From positions 242,944-306,943 of the forward strand of contig NZ_NXEJ01000007.1 of assembly GCF_002915175.1 (NCBI RefSeq): a stretch of 64,000 bases of DNA, given 5' to 3'. Positions 8,542-17,750 of the stretch are shown one piece after another. Every line of letters starts with the position of its first letter. Position 1 is the first letter of the stretch. This DNA is from Agrobacterium rosae (GTDB taxonomy: Bacteria; Pseudomonadota; Alphaproteobacteria; Rhizobiales; Rhizobiaceae). The notes under the pieces are model-generated. The model did no database searches. It was not told the DNA's origin and saw nothing but the letters and a program-made list of their open reading frames with translations. The position numbers were made by a program, and so were the translations under genes.

Positions 8542-9588
8542 ATGGCACCGCGAAAAACCGCGACCGTATCCGGCCGCAAGACCACGGCAAAAACAGCCGC
8601 CAAGGAATTCACCGGCAAGAACACGCCGGACTTTGGTAAAGACGAAGAGCTGCACGCGTATCGCGAGATGTTGCTGATCCGTCGATTCGAGGAAAAGGCC
8701 GGCCAGCTTTACGGCATGGGCTTCATTGGCGGTTTCTGTCATCTCTACATCGGGCAGGAAGCTGTCGTTGTCGGCATGAACATGTCGCAGAAGGAAGGCG
8801 ATCAGGTCATCACCGCTTACCGTGACCACGGCCATATGTTGGCTGCTGGCATGAGCGCGCGCGGCGTTATGGCCGAGTTGACCGGACGTAGCGGCGGCTT
8901 GTCCAAGGGCAAGGGCGGCTCCATGCACATGTTCTCCAAGGAAAAGCATTTCTACGGCGGACACGGCATCGTCGGTGCGCAGGTTTCTTTGGGAACCGGT
9001 CTGGCCTTCGCCAACAAGTATCGCGGCAATGACAGCGTTTCCGTCGCCTATTTCGGTGATGGTGCGGCCAACCAGGGCCAGGTCTACGAGAGCTTCAATA
9101 TGGCGGCTCTGTGGAAATTGCCGATCATCTATATCGTCGAAAACAACCATTATGCGATGGGTACGTCCACGGCTCGCGCCACGGCGCAGTCCAACTACTC
9201 GCTGCGCGGTTCTGGTTTCGGCATCCCCGGCATGCAGGTGGATGGCATGGATGTACGCGCCGTCAAGGCAGCTGCGGATGAAGCGCTCGAGCATTGCCGT
9301 TCCGGCAAGGGCCCGATCATTCTGGAAATGCTGACTTATCGCTACCGTGGTCACTCCATGTCCGACCCGGCGAAATACCGTTCCAAAGACGAAGTGCAGA
9401 AAATGCGCGCGGAACATGACCCAATCGAGCAGGTGAAGGCACGACTCATTGAACAGGGTTGGGCCACTGAGGATGAACTCAAGGCAATCGACAAGGATGT
9501 CCGTGACGTCGTTGCCGACAGCGCGGAGTTTGCTCAGAACGATCCGGAGCCGGATGTATCCGAGCTCTACACCGACATTCTGCTCTGA
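8542..9588 (+). CDS. pdhA: Pyruvate dehydrogenase E1 component, alpha subunit
   Basis: This is the 348-residue alpha chain of heterotetrameric E1, which decarboxylates pyruvate with thiamine diphosphate and passes the acetyl group to lipoyl-E2. The ThDP fold motif starts GDGAANQGQVYE and ends near ENN at about residue 200. The regulatory and substrate loops YRGHSMSDP and KYRSKDE are present. The first ~30 residues are lysine-, alanine- and threonine-rich and probably disordered. It heads the operon pdhA-pdhB-DUF5076-pdhC, 18 bases before pdhB. Confidence 0.98.
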   Translation: MAPRKTATVSGRKTTAKTAAKEFTGKNTPDFGKDEELHAYREMLLIRRFEEKAGQLYGMGFIGGFCHLYIGQEAVVVGMNMSQKEGDQVITAYRDHGHMLAAGMSARGVMAELTGRSGGLSKGKGGSMHMFSKEKHFYGGHGIVGAQVSLGTGLAFANKYRGNDSVSVAYFGDGAANQGQVYESFNMAALWKLPIIYIVENNHYAMGTSTARATAQSNYSLRGSGFGIPGMQVDGMDVRAVKAAADEALEHCRSGKGPIILEMLTYRYRGHSMSDPAKYRSKDEVQKMRAEHDPIEQVKARLIEQGWATEDELKAIDKDVRDVVADSAEFAQNDPEPDVSELYTDILL

Positions 9589-9606
9589 TTTGGGAAGGGA
9601 GATAAC

Positions 9607-11034
9607 ATGCCTATAGAAATTCTCATGCCCGCCCTTTCCCCAACCATGGAGGAAGGCACGCTTTCCAAGTGGCTGAAGAAAGAGGGCGACAAGGTTGTTG
9701 CTGGCGACGCGATTGCCGAAATCGAAACCGATAAGGCGACGATGGAAGTCGAAGCCGTGGACGAAGGCACGATCGGCAAGCTGCTGATTGAAGCCGGCAC
9801 CGAAGGCGTCAAGGTCAACACTGCCATTGCCGTGCTGCTTCAGGACGGTGAAAGCGCTGACGATCTGTCCGCTTCTTCCGCACCGAAGAAAGAAGAGCCG
9901 AAGGCAGACGCTGCCAATTCCGGATCGGACGCCGCTGGCGGCAAGACCCGTGAAGCCAGCGAAGAGCCTTCCGCTGCCAAGGAAGCTGCAAAGGTTCCAG
10001 CCGCACCGAAGATCGAAGTTGCTGCCGACCCGGATATTCCAGAAGGCACCGAGTTCGTCACGCAGACCGTTCGCGAAGCGCTTCGTGATGCGATGGCAGA
10101 AGAAATGCGCTCTGACGAAAACGTCTTCGTCATGGGCGAAGAAGTTGCCGAATATCAGGGTGCCTACAAGATTACCCAGGGCCTGTTGCAGGAATTCGGT
10201 GCCAAGCGCGTTATCGATACGCCAATCACCGAACACGGCTTCGCCGGTATCGGCGTCGGTGCGGCGATGACGGGTCTGCGCCCGATTGTTGAATTCATGA
10301 CGTTCAACTTCGCCATGCAGGCCATCGACCAGATCGTCAACTCTGCTGCCAAGACGCTTTATATGTCTGGTGGTCAGATGGGTGCACCAATGGTTTTCCG
10401 TGGTCCGTCGGGCGCCGCTGCCCGCGTGGCTGCTCAGCACTCGCAGTGCTACGCCGCATGGTACAGCCATATTCCGGGCCTCAAGGTCATCATGCCGTAC
10501 ACGGCTGCTGACGCCAAGGGTCTGCTCAAGGCTGCTATCCGCGATCCGAACCCGATCATCTTCCTTGAAAACGAAATTCTGTACGGCCAGAGCTTCGAAG
10601 TTCCTAAGCTGGACGATTTCGTGCTGCCAATCGGCAAGGCACGCATTCACCGCAAGGGCAAGGACGCCACCATCGTGTCCTTCGGTATCGGCATGACCTA
10701 CGCCATCAAGGCTGTTGCGGAACTCGAAAAGCTCGGCATCGATGTCGAACTGATCGACCTGCGCACCATCCGTCCGATGGACCTGCCGACGGTGATCGAA
10801 TCCGTCAAGAAGACGGGTCGTTTGGTGACCGTAGAAGAAGGCTTCCCGCAGTCATCGGTCGGTGACTTCATTTCCAACAGCGTTCAGCGCGCCGCATTCG
10901 ATTATCTCGATGCGCCGATCCTGACGATTGCTGGCAAGGACGTACCGATGCCTTATGCTGCGAACCTCGAAAAACTGGCTCTGCCGAACGTCGACGAAGT
11001 CATTCAGGCCGTTAAAACCGTCTGCTACAAGTGA
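9607..11034 (+). CDS. pdhB: Pyruvate dehydrogenase E1 component, beta subunit with N-terminal lipoyl domain
   Basis: This is a 475-residue fusion. An N-terminal lipoyl domain (1-80; the modified lysine is K43 in [12 protein letters not shown]) is joined by an Ala/Pro/Lys/Glu-rich linker (about 85-140) to the E1-beta domain, which begins around [14 protein letters not shown]. The lipoyl domain on E1-beta is a known trait of alphaproteobacterial PDH and is almost identical to the first domain of PdhC here. A lipoylated E1-beta may anchor E1 in the complex or relay acyl groups. It overlaps the next frame, and its stop is embedded in the next Shine-Dalgarno. Confidence 0.98.
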   Translation: MPIEILMPALSPTMEEGTLSKWLKKEGDKVVAGDAIAEIETDKATMEVEAVDEGTIGKLLIEAGTEGVKVNTAIAVLLQDGESADDLSASSAPKKEEPKADAANSGSDAAGGKTREASEEPSAAKEAAKVPAAPKIEVAADPDIPEGTEFVTQTVREALRDAMAEEMRSDENVFVMGEEVAEYQGAYKITQGLLQEFGAKRVIDTPITEHGFAGIGVGAAMTGLRPIVEFMTFNFAMQAIDQIVNSAAKTLYMSGGQMGAPMVFRGPSGAAARVAAQHSQCYAAWYSHIPGLKVIMPYTAADAKGLLKAAIRDPNPIIFLENEILYGQSFEVPKLDDFVLPIGKARIHRKGKDATIVSFGIGMTYAIKAVAELEKLGIDVELIDLRTIRPMDLPTVIESVKKTGRLVTVEEGFPQSSVGDFISNSVQRAAFDYLDAPILTIAGKDVPMPYAANLEKLALPNVDEVIQAVKTVCYK

Positions 11035-11045
11035 AGGAGGAGAGT

Positions 11046-11333
11046 GTGAGTAAAATCAAACAAATCCTCCCAGCGACAGAAAACTGGTACCGGGTTTTAG
11101 GGTCTAAAGATGCGCCTCAGTTCGAGCGCGTGATCTTCTGGGCTATTGTCAACGATGGTGAAGGCGATGTCGTAGTCGGTGTTCCGCGTGAGAATATCGG
11201 CGTTATCGGTGCCGTTAGCGAATGGCTTAGCGATGTTGCGGGTTATATCGAAATTGAGCCATCGCAGGTCAGTTGGTTAGCGGAACATCCTGAAGAGTTG
11301 GAACAATATAATCTCGTTTGGGGGGAGGGCTAG
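11046..11333 (+). CDS. DUF5076-family small protein inside the pdh operon
   Basis: This is a 95-residue acidic soluble protein lying between pdhB and pdhC. It has no signal peptide or membrane segment. Visible blocks are [40 protein letters not shown] and a C-terminal acidic end. I take GTG at 11046 as the start because AAGGAGGAG lies just before it, inside the stop region of pdhB. An earlier in-frame GTG at 11031 would place that Shine-Dalgarno inside the gene. It matches the DUF5076 family as I recall it; no function is known. Its tight translational coupling suggests a role tied to PDH. Confidence 0.8.
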   Translation: MSKIKQILPATENWYRVLGSKDAPQFERVIFWAIVNDGEGDVVVGVPRENIGVIGAVSEWLSDVAGYIEIEPSQVSWLAEHPEELEQYNLVWGEG

Positions 11334-11335
11334 TC

Positions 11336-12715
11336 ATGCCTATCAACATCACAATGCCTGCCCTTTCGCCAACGATGGAAGAGGGAAATCTCACCAAGTG
11401 GCTCGTCAAGGAAGGCGATAAGGTTGGTCCCGGCGATGTGATTGCCGAGATCGAGACCGACAAGGCGACCATGGAAGTGGAAGCCGTGGATGAGGGCATC
11501 GTTGCCAAGCTGGTCGTTCCAGCTGGTTCCGAGGCCGTCAAGGTCAATGCCGTGATCGCGATCCTTGCTGCCGAAGGCGAAGACGTGGGCGAAGCTGCCA
11601 AGGGCGGCGATGCCGCACCTGCAAAGGCTGAGGCTCCGAAGCAGGACGCCGTAAAGGCTGACGCGTCGAAGGAAGAAAAGACGAAAGCTGCTCCTGCCAA
11701 GGCTGAAAAGCCGGTTGCGGATCAGGGTCCGGCACCTTCTACGCCTGCATCTGTCTCTAAGGATGGTGAGCGCATCTTCGCGTCGCCACTCGCTCGTCGT
11801 CTGGCAAAGGAAGCCGGTCTTGATCTTTCCGCCGTGTCCGGCTCCGGCCCGCATGGCCGTATCGTCAAGACTGACGTCGAGAAAGCCGTCACTTCTGGCG
11901 GTGCCAAGGCCGCTCCGGCTGCTGCTCAGTCCGCTGGTGCTTCGGCTCCGGCCCCTGCCAAGGGTCCTGCGGACGAAAACGTCCTCAAGCTGTTTGCGGA
12001 AGGCTCCTACGAGCTTCTGCCGCATGACGGCATGCGCAAGACGATTGCGTCTCGCTTGACGGAATCGACGCAGACTGTGCCTTCCTACACGGTCTCGATG
12101 GAATGCGAACTCGATGCGATGCTGAAGCTGCGCGCCGAGATCAATGCGTCTGCACCGGTGAAGAAGACGGAAAAGGGCGAGGTTCCGGCCTTCAAGCTTT
12201 CCGTCAACGACTTCATCATCAAGGCTATGGCGCTTGCACTGCGTGACGTTCCAATGGCGAATGCTTCCTGGACGTCGACGGCCCGTGTTCTGCATAAACA
12301 TGCCGATGTCGGCGTTGCCGTGTCGATCCCGGACGGTCTGATCACGCCAATCGTGCGCAATGCCGAAACGAAGACGCTGTCTGCGATCTCCAACGAGGTC
12401 AAGGATCTCGCAAAGCGTGCGCGTGACAAGAAGCTGAAGCCGGAAGAATACCAGGGCGGCACCACATCGGTGTCCAACCTCGGCATGTTCGGCGTCTCGT
12501 CTTTCACCTCGATCGTCAACCTGCCGCAGGCATCCATCGTGTCGATCGGCGCTGGCGTCGAGAAGCCGGTGGTTCGTGGCGGCAAGATCGAAGTGGGTAC
12601 GGTCATGAGCGCAACCTTCGCCTTCGACCACCGCGTCATCGATGGCGCGCTCGGTGCAGAACTCGCATCTGCCTTCAAGCGCTACATTGAAAACCCGATG
12701 GGCATGCTGGTGTAA
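11336..12715 (+). CDS. pdhC: Dihydrolipoamide acetyltransferase (E2) of pyruvate dehydrogenase
   Basis: This is the 459-residue core E2. A lipoyl domain (1-80, lysine K43) is followed by a long Ala/Lys/Pro-rich linker, the peripheral subunit-binding domain (about 142-180, [20 protein letters not shown]), a second linker and the catalytic acetyltransferase domain. The catalytic histidine is H432 in FDHRVIDG. The ATG at 11336 has GGGGGAGGG upstream and lies 2 bases after the DUF5076 stop. A further upstream in-frame start is inside the preceding gene and is rejected. E2 transfers acetyl groups to CoA and is reoxidised by LpdA encoded downstream. Confidence 0.98.
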   Translation: MPINITMPALSPTMEEGNLTKWLVKEGDKVGPGDVIAEIETDKATMEVEAVDEGIVAKLVVPAGSEAVKVNAVIAILAAEGEDVGEAAKGGDAAPAKAEAPKQDAVKADASKEEKTKAAPAKAEKPVADQGPAPSTPASVSKDGERIFASPLARRLAKEAGLDLSAVSGSGPHGRIVKTDVEKAVTSGGAKAAPAAAQSAGASAPAPAKGPADENVLKLFAEGSYELLPHDGMRKTIASRLTESTQTVPSYTVSMECELDAMLKLRAEINASAPVKKTEKGEVPAFKLSVNDFIIKAMALALRDVPMANASWTSTARVLHKHADVGVAVSIPDGLITPIVRNAETKTLSAISNEVKDLAKRARDKKLKPEEYQGGTTSVSNLGMFGVSSFTSIVNLPQASIVSIGAGVEKPVVRGGKIEVGTVMSATFAFDHRVIDGALGAELASAFKRYIENPMGMLV

Positions 12716-12723
12716 AAAACGCG

Positions 12724-12754
12724 GAGCCGAAAGCCGGATAACGGTTTTCGGCTC
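12724..12754 (+). other. Stem-loop between pdhC and the SGNH hydrolase gene
   Basis: A 13-base-pair stem (12724-12736 with 12742-12754, one G-T pair) encloses a 5-base loop directly after the pdhC stop. There is no T-run, so it is not a standard terminator. It could stabilise the pdhABC transcript or dampen read-through. Confidence 0.6.
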
Positions 12755-12774
12755 GCTCCATCCGGGAGGCTGAC

Positions 12775-13419
12775 ATGACGAAAACCGTTCTTTGCTATGG
12801 CGACAGTCTGACCTGGGGTTTCGACGCCGAAGATCTCGGACGTCATGCCTTTGAAGACCGCTGGCCGAGCGTTTTGCAAAAAGCGCTCGGAACGGATGTC
12901 AATGTCATTGCCGAGGGACTGAACGGCAGAACCACGGCTTACGACGATCATCTGGCGGATTGCGACCGCAATGGTGCGCGTATCTTGCCAACATTATTGC
13001 ACAGTCATGCCCCGCTCGATCTCGTCATCATCATGCTGGGCACGAATGATCTGAAGCGCGGTATCGGTAGCGGCAACGCTGTTGGTGCGGTGAAGGGTGT
13101 GGAGCGGCTCATCAATCTGGTGCGCAGCCATGTCTGGTCGTTCGATGACGAGCAACCGGAAATTCTGATCGTGTCTGCACCGCATATCTGCGAAACGGGC
13201 AATGAGACGTTCGCGGCCATGTATGCCGGTGCCATCGAGCAGTCGCAGATGATGGGCTCGCTTTATCGCGATCTGGCTGATGACAAGAGTTGCGGCTTTT
13301 TCGATGCCGCCTCCGTGGCGGTGACGACACCGGTCGATGGCGTTCATCTGGATGCTGAAAACACACGTGCGATTGGTCGCGGGCTGGAGCCTGTGGTGCG
13401 CATGATGCTTGGACTTTGA
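12775..13419 (+). CDS. SGNH/GDSL hydrolase (arylesterase-like)
   Basis: This is a 214-residue serine esterase. The SGNH blocks are visible: GDSLTWG near residue 9 (nucleophile), the Gly-containing EGLNGRTT block, GTNDLK around residue 92 (Asn) and DGVHLD near the end (catalytic Asp/His). No signal peptide is present, so it acts in the cytoplasm. It resembles arylesterases related to Mycobacterium smegmatis Act and Agrobacterium relatives, which hydrolyse small aryl esters in vitro; the natural substrate is unknown. It lies between pdhC and lpdA on the same strand, 59 and 61 bases from each. Confidence 0.92.
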   Translation: MTKTVLCYGDSLTWGFDAEDLGRHAFEDRWPSVLQKALGTDVNVIAEGLNGRTTAYDDHLADCDRNGARILPTLLHSHAPLDLVIIMLGTNDLKRGIGSGNAVGAVKGVERLINLVRSHVWSFDDEQPEILIVSAPHICETGNETFAAMYAGAIEQSQMMGSLYRDLADDKSCGFFDAASVAVTTPVDGVHLDAENTRAIGRGLEPVVRMMLGL

Positions 13420-13480
13420 AGATAATCGTTTGACGGAGCGGCACGAAGTCGCCGTCAAAAAGATAAAGGCAGGAAATAGA

Positions 13481-14926
13481 ATGGCTCAATCCTACGACGT
13501 CATCGTCATTGGCTCCGGTCCGGGCGGCTATATTGCCGCGATTCGCGCTGCGCAGCTCGGGCTGAAGGTCGCTTGCGTCGAGCGCGAACATCTCGCCGGC
13601 ATCTGCTCGAACTGGGGCTGTATCCCGACCAAGGCGCTTCTGCGAACAGCTGACGTGATGCACACGGCAACCCACGCCAAGGATTACGGTCTGACGCTGG
13701 AAGGCTCCATCAAGCCGGACGTCAAGGCCATCGTCGCGCGTTCGCGTGGCATCGCCGCGCGCATGAACAATGGCGTTGGCTTCCTGTTCAAGAAGAACAA
13801 GGTCGACATCATCTGGGGTGAAGCCAAGATCACCAAGCCGGGCGAAATCGTCGTCGGCAAATCCACCAAGCCGGTCGTGCAGCCGCAAGGCCCCGTGCCG
13901 AAGAACACCCTGGGCGAGGGTACCTACACGGCCAAGCACATTATCGTCGCCACCGGTGCACGGCCACGCGCGTTGCCGGGCATCGAGCCGGATGGCAAGC
14001 TGATCTGGACCTATTTCGAGGCGATGAAGCCGGAAGAGCTGCCGAAGTCGCTGCTGGTCATGGGTTCGGGCGCCATCGGCATCGAATTCGCCAGCTTCTA
14101 TCGTACGATGGGCGTTGACGTGACGGTGGTCGAAATCATGAGCCAGGTCATGCCGGTCGAAGACGCGGAAATCTCCGCCTTCGCCAGGAAGCAGTTCGAA
14201 AAGCAGGGCATCAAGATCCATCTGGAAGCCAAGGTTGCCAAGGTTGAAAAGGGTGCCAACTCGGTTACCGCCACCATCGAAAAGAAGGACGGCTCGTCCG
14301 AGAATATCACTGCGGATCGCATGATCTCCGCCGTTGGCGTTCAGGCCAATATCGAGAATATCGGCCTTGAGGCTGCAGGCGTAAAGACCGACCGCGGCTT
14401 CATCGTCATCGATGGTTACGGCAAGACCAACGTGCCGGGCATCTATGCCATCGGTGATGTTGCCGGTGGTCCATTGCTTGCCCACAAGGCCGAGCATGAA
14501 GCTGTCGTCTGCGTTGAGAAGCTCGCCGGTCTGCCGAATGTTCATGCGACGGACAAAAGCAAGATCCCGGGCTGCACCTATTGCAATCCGCAGGTTGCCT
14601 CTGTCGGCTTGACGGAAGCCAAGGCTAAGGAACAGGGGCGCGACATTCGCGTCGGCCGGTTCTCCTTTGCCGCCAACGGCAAGGCCGTGGCGCTGGGTGA
14701 AGATCAGGGCATGGTGAAGACCATTTTCGACAAGAAGACCGGCGAGCTGATTGGCGCGCATATGGTGGGTGCGGAAGTAACCGAGCTCATTCAGGGCTTC
14801 GTCGTTGCCATGAACCTGGAGACGACCGAAGAAGAGCTGATGCACACGATCTTCCCGCATCCGACACTGTCGGAATCGATCAAGGAAAGTGTGCTGGACG
14901 CCTATGGGCGTGCGCTCAACGCTTGA
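13481..14926 (+). CDS. lpdA: Dihydrolipoyl dehydrogenase (E3)
   Basis: This is a 481-residue FAD flavoprotein that reoxidises dihydrolipoamide with NAD+. It has the FAD site GSGPGGYIAAIRAAQLG, the redox-active disulfide C42/C47 in CSNWGC, the NAD site MGSGAIGIEF near residue 195, GDVAGG for FAD near residue 325 and the C-terminal HPTLSE histidine. An insertion around residues 130-150 rich in K, P and V is somewhat longer than in E. coli. The start is the ATG at 13481 with AGGAAA upstream; the frame is open further back, but that part is not conserved-looking. It probably serves PDH and could also serve the glycine cleavage system. Confidence 0.97.
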   Translation: MAQSYDVIVIGSGPGGYIAAIRAAQLGLKVACVEREHLAGICSNWGCIPTKALLRTADVMHTATHAKDYGLTLEGSIKPDVKAIVARSRGIAARMNNGVGFLFKKNKVDIIWGEAKITKPGEIVVGKSTKPVVQPQGPVPKNTLGEGTYTAKHIIVATGARPRALPGIEPDGKLIWTYFEAMKPEELPKSLLVMGSGAIGIEFASFYRTMGVDVTVVEIMSQVMPVEDAEISAFARKQFEKQGIKIHLEAKVAKVEKGANSVTATIEKKDGSSENITADRMISAVGVQANIENIGLEAAGVKTDRGFIVIDGYGKTNVPGIYAIGDVAGGPLLAHKAEHEAVVCVEKLAGLPNVHATDKSKIPGCTYCNPQVASVGLTEAKAKEQGRDIRVGRFSFAANGKAVALGEDQGMVKTIFDKKTGELIGAHMVGAEVTELIQGFVVAMNLETTEEELMHTIFPHPTLSESIKESVLDAYGRALNA

Positions 14927-14981
14927 TAAATGCCTTGGTCACTCCCTATCTCTAAGAGAGTGAGTTAAAGGAGAGCCAATC

Positions 14982-15236
14982 ATGTCGATTGCCACGGAAG
15001 CCTTGGTTGTTTTTCTGCTGATCGGCCTCGTTGCCGGTTTTCTTGCAAGCCTCGTCGTTGGCGGTGGTGGCTTAATCGGGTGCCTGTTGAGCGGCGTGAT
15101 CGGCGCATTCGTCGGCGGTTATCTGTTCAACGCACTCGGCATATCACTGGGCATCGACAATGCGCTGGTGGTGCAGATCATTCACGCGACGGTTGGTGCC
15201 ATCATCGTGACGCTCATCGCAAGACTGATCGCCTGA
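14982..15236 (+). CDS. GlsB/YeaQ/YmgE-family small membrane protein (copy 1)
   Basis: This is an 84-residue, very hydrophobic glycine-rich protein with three membrane segments: residues 5-30, 33-50 and 60-83. GGGGLIGCLLSGVIGAFVGG is the family-type glycine-rich hairpin. The family (transglycosylase-associated, GlsB) is often stress-induced; its molecular role is unknown. The ribosome-binding site AAAGGAGAG is clear. A second family member follows 15 bases downstream. Confidence 0.85.
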   Translation: MSIATEALVVFLLIGLVAGFLASLVVGGGGLIGCLLSGVIGAFVGGYLFNALGISLGIDNALVVQIIHATVGAIIVTLIARLIA

Positions 15237-15251
15237 CGGAAGGGATGACGG

Positions 15252-15500
15252 ATGGAAAGTGTAGGCTGGATAGCGGCAATCATCATCGGCGGTTTGGCCG
15301 GCTGGCTTGCGGGCAAGCTCATGGATATGCGTTTCGGCATCTTCATGAACGTCGTGCTGGGCGTCGTCGGCTCGGTCGTGGCGGTAGCCGTGCTGCGCAC
15401 ATTCGACGTGTTCGTGCAGGACAGCAGGCTCGGATATTTCGTCACATCTTTCTTGGGCGCAAGCCTTCTGTTATTCCTCGCCAAGCTGGTCAGGCGTTAA
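15252..15500 (+). CDS. GlsB/YeaQ-family small membrane protein (copy 2)
   Basis: This is an 82-residue protein with the same three-segment plan as the preceding gene (WIAAIIIGGLAGWLAGKLM, FMNVVLGVVGSVVAVAVL, YFVTSFLGASLLLFLAKLV) but strongly diverged, so the pair is an old duplication. The second hydrophobic loop carries a short polar insert (FDVFVQDSRLG). It ends 30 bases before lipA on the same strand and could be co-transcribed with it. Confidence 0.83.
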   Translation: MESVGWIAAIIIGGLAGWLAGKLMDMRFGIFMNVVLGVVGSVVAVAVLRTFDVFVQDSRLGYFVTSFLGASLLLFLAKLVRR

Positions 15501-15530
15501 ACCGTTCAAAGCGGTAGAAGCAGGTTTCTA

Positions 15531-16502
15531 ATGGTCACTATTCTCGACAGGACAGCACTGGACGAAAAGCGCATTCGCCACCCGGAAAAGGCGCATCGTC
15601 CCGATACCGAAGTCATGCGCAAGCCGGAGTGGATCCGCGTCAAGGCGCCGACATCCAAGGGCTATCACGAGACGCGCGAACTGGTGCGCTCTCACAAGCT
15701 GGTCACGGTGTGTGAAGAGGCTGGCTGTCCAAATATCGGCGAATGCTGGGAAAAGAAGCACGCCACCTTCATGATCATGGGTGAAATCTGCACCCGCGCC
15801 TGCGCCTTCTGCAACGTCTCGACCGGCAAGCCGAACGCTCTCGATATGTTCGAGCCCGAAAACGTCGCCAAGGCCGTCAAGCAGATGGGCCTGTCTCACG
15901 TCGTCATCACCTCCGTGGACCGTGATGATCTGGCCGATGGTGGCGCTGAACATTTCGAAAAGGTGATCTGGGCCATCCGCGCATCGTCGCCCAACACGAC
16001 CATCGAAATCCTGACGCCTGACTTTTTGAAGAAGCCCGGTGCGCTGGAACGCGTCGTGGCCGCCAAGCCCGACGTGTTCAACCACAATATGGAAACCGTG
16101 CCTGGCAACTATCTGACAGTTCGCCCCGGCGCGCGCTATTTCCATTCCGTACGCCTTTTGCAGCGCGTGAAGGAACTGGACCCAACCATGTTCACCAAGT
16201 CAGGCATCATGGTCGGCCTTGGTGAAGAGCGCAATGAAGTGCTTCAGCTTATGGACGACCTGCGCACCGCAGACGTGGACTTCCTGACCATCGGCCAGTA
16301 CCTCCAGCCAACACGCAAGCACCACAAGGTCGAAGCCTATGTGACGCCGGAAGAGTTTAAGTCATACGAGACCATTGCCTATACCAAGGGCTTCCTGATG
16401 GTTTCCTCCAGCCCGCTGACGCGTTCTTCGCACCACGCGGGCGATGACTTCGAGCGATTGCGTGCCAACCGTGAGCGGAAGTTGCTGGCTGCGGCTGAGT
16501 GA
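15531..16502 (+). CDS. lipA: Lipoyl synthase
   Basis: This is a 323-residue radical SAM enzyme that inserts two sulfur atoms into octanoyl groups on lipoyl domains. The auxiliary cluster motif C-x4-C-x5-C appears in [12 protein letters not shown], and the radical SAM motif C-x3-C-x2-C in CTRACAFC. The terminal RSSHHAG serine ligand is also present. Placement beside the pdh operon matches its substrates, the lipoyl domains of PdhB, PdhC and the GcvH encoded at 49 kb. Confidence 0.98.
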   Translation: MVTILDRTALDEKRIRHPEKAHRPDTEVMRKPEWIRVKAPTSKGYHETRELVRSHKLVTVCEEAGCPNIGECWEKKHATFMIMGEICTRACAFCNVSTGKPNALDMFEPENVAKAVKQMGLSHVVITSVDRDDLADGGAEHFEKVIWAIRASSPNTTIEILTPDFLKKPGALERVVAAKPDVFNHNMETVPGNYLTVRPGARYFHSVRLLQRVKELDPTMFTKSGIMVGLGEERNEVLQLMDDLRTADVDFLTIGQYLQPTRKHHKVEAYVTPEEFKSYETIAYTKGFLMVSSSPLTRSSHHAGDDFERLRANRERKLLAAAE

Positions 16503-16573
16503 GACAACAGTCACTCGAAGGTGCTTATTCTAGCAGCCTTTCGATTGAATCGGTCCTGGGCACAACGCAGCAA

Positions 16574-16693
16574 CCCTCGTCCTGAGGTGCCCCAAAGGGG
16601 CCTCGAAGGACGTGGGTTGCGGGCATGAGCGCTGAGTTCTGACCTGAATGCTTCGAGGCTTTGGCCTGCGGCCAAAGCACCTCAGCATGAGGG
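16574..16693. repeat. Palindromic intergenic repeat element
   Basis: The outer arms 16574-16590 and 16677-16693 are complementary in 15 of 17 positions. The inner arms GCCTCGAAG (16600-16608) and CTTCGAGGC (16651-16659) match perfectly. Two local hairpins also form: 16589-16601 (GCCCC/GGGGC) and 16658-16678 (GCTTTGGCC/GGCCAAAGC). The whole 120-base unit is thus a nested palindrome lying between convergent lipA and the DMT transporter, resembling the REP/RIME-like palindromic elements of rhizobial genomes. Confidence 0.75.
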
Positions 16694-16755
16694 GGAGTAT
16701 GCCGAGGGCTCCCAGCAGAGGGTAATTGCAGGCAGCTTACGGGCCGAATGCCATA

Positions 16756-17688
16756 TCAACCATACACCTTAGCCGGCCGATGCGCCTGCATGCACAACAG
16801 CACACTCACCACAACAGACACAATTGCCGCGCTCTCGATCAGCGTCGGCCCACGCTGCTCCCACACAAATCCGTATAGCAACGCAAACAGCGTTTCGAAC
16901 AGGATCATCTGTCCGACCATGGTCAGCGGCAAAAGGCGGCTCATGCGGTTCCAGAGGGCGTTGCCGAGGATGGAGGCGGAGATGCCGAGGCCGATGGCGA
17001 CGGAGGTGAATTGCAGCCAATCGGAACTGGTGTGAATGTCTGTGTTGAAGCCGAAGGCGGGGATGGCGAGGAGCAAGGCGAGAGCGCCGGTCACGACACC
17101 CGTCATCAGGTTCCACTCGTCGGCGCTGACATCGTGCAGGCGCGTCAGCCAGCGGGCATTGCCGACAGCAAAGGCTGTCCAGGAAGCGAGCGCGCCGAGG
17201 GCGCAGGCGAGGCCGATGATGCGCGTGAGATCGAACCCGTTTTGCCCTTGCGACAGCGACTGCCAGGAAACACCGAAAATGCCAATGGCTCCAAAGAGAA
17301 GCGATGGCCACAGCCGTTTGAGCGACACCGCGCCATGGTCGCGGCTACCGATGATGGTGACAGCCACCGGCAGGAAGCCGATGATGATGGAGGTGAAGGC
17401 GACGCCGCTGAGCTGCACTGCTGTCGAGATCAGGACGTAATAGACGATGTTGCCGATGAGGCTCAGCCAGCCGAGTGCGATCCATTCCGCCTTGCCGAAA
17501 CGCGACGCGACGCGACGGATTTTCGGGCCGATCAGGATCAGCGCGAAGACGCCGTAGGTCAAATACCGCGCGGTTGAAAGCTGTAATGGCGTAAACCCGT
17601 CGGGAATCAGCTTCGGAGCCAGAAAAATCCCGCCCCAGAGCGCGCCCGCCAGCATGCCGTAAAATACGCCCAGTCCGGTCTTATTCAT
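16756..17688 (-). CDS. DMT-superfamily (EamA) transporter
   Basis: This is a 310-residue protein with ten predicted membrane helices in two EamA repeats. The first begins GVFYGMLAGALWGGIFLAPK and the second starts near FDLTRIIGLACALGALASWT. EamA proteins are inner-membrane exporters of amino acids, metabolites or drugs; the substrate cannot be read from sequence. The gene follows an AraC regulator on the same strand after 62 bases, suggesting that the regulator controls it. It is convergent with lipA across the palindromic repeat. Confidence 0.9.
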   Translation of the reverse strand: MNKTGLGVFYGMLAGALWGGIFLAPKLIPDGFTPLQLSTARYLTYGVFALILIGPKIRRVASRFGKAEWIALGWLSLIGNIVYYVLISTAVQLSGVAFTSIIIGFLPVAVTIIGSRDHGAVSLKRLWPSLLFGAIGIFGVSWQSLSQGQNGFDLTRIIGLACALGALASWTAFAVGNARWLTRLHDVSADEWNLMTGVVTGALALLLAIPAFGFNTDIHTSSDWLQFTSVAIGLGISASILGNALWNRMSRLLPLTMVGQMILFETLFALLYGFVWEQRGPTLIESAAIVSVVVSVLLCMQAHRPAKVYG

Positions 17689-17750
17689 GTCATGTCCATT
17701 CGTTGCCCGGCGCTATCTGCCACGGCGGCGGCGGGCTGTCTTGACATAAA

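Noticed and set aside
8461..10650. 729-codon minus-strand open frame opposite pdhA-pdhB
   Set aside because: It lies wholly opposite two clear PDH subunit genes and has no domain. Long antisense frames arise from the codon bias of highly expressed genes in this genome.
11330..12631. 433-codon minus-strand frame opposite pdhC
   Set aside because: Antisense shadow; composition (R, H and D-rich) reflects the reverse of Ala/Lys/Val-rich coding.
13112..14860. 582-codon minus-strand frame opposite lpdA
   Set aside because: Antisense shadow of lpdA with no recognisable domain or ribosome-binding site.
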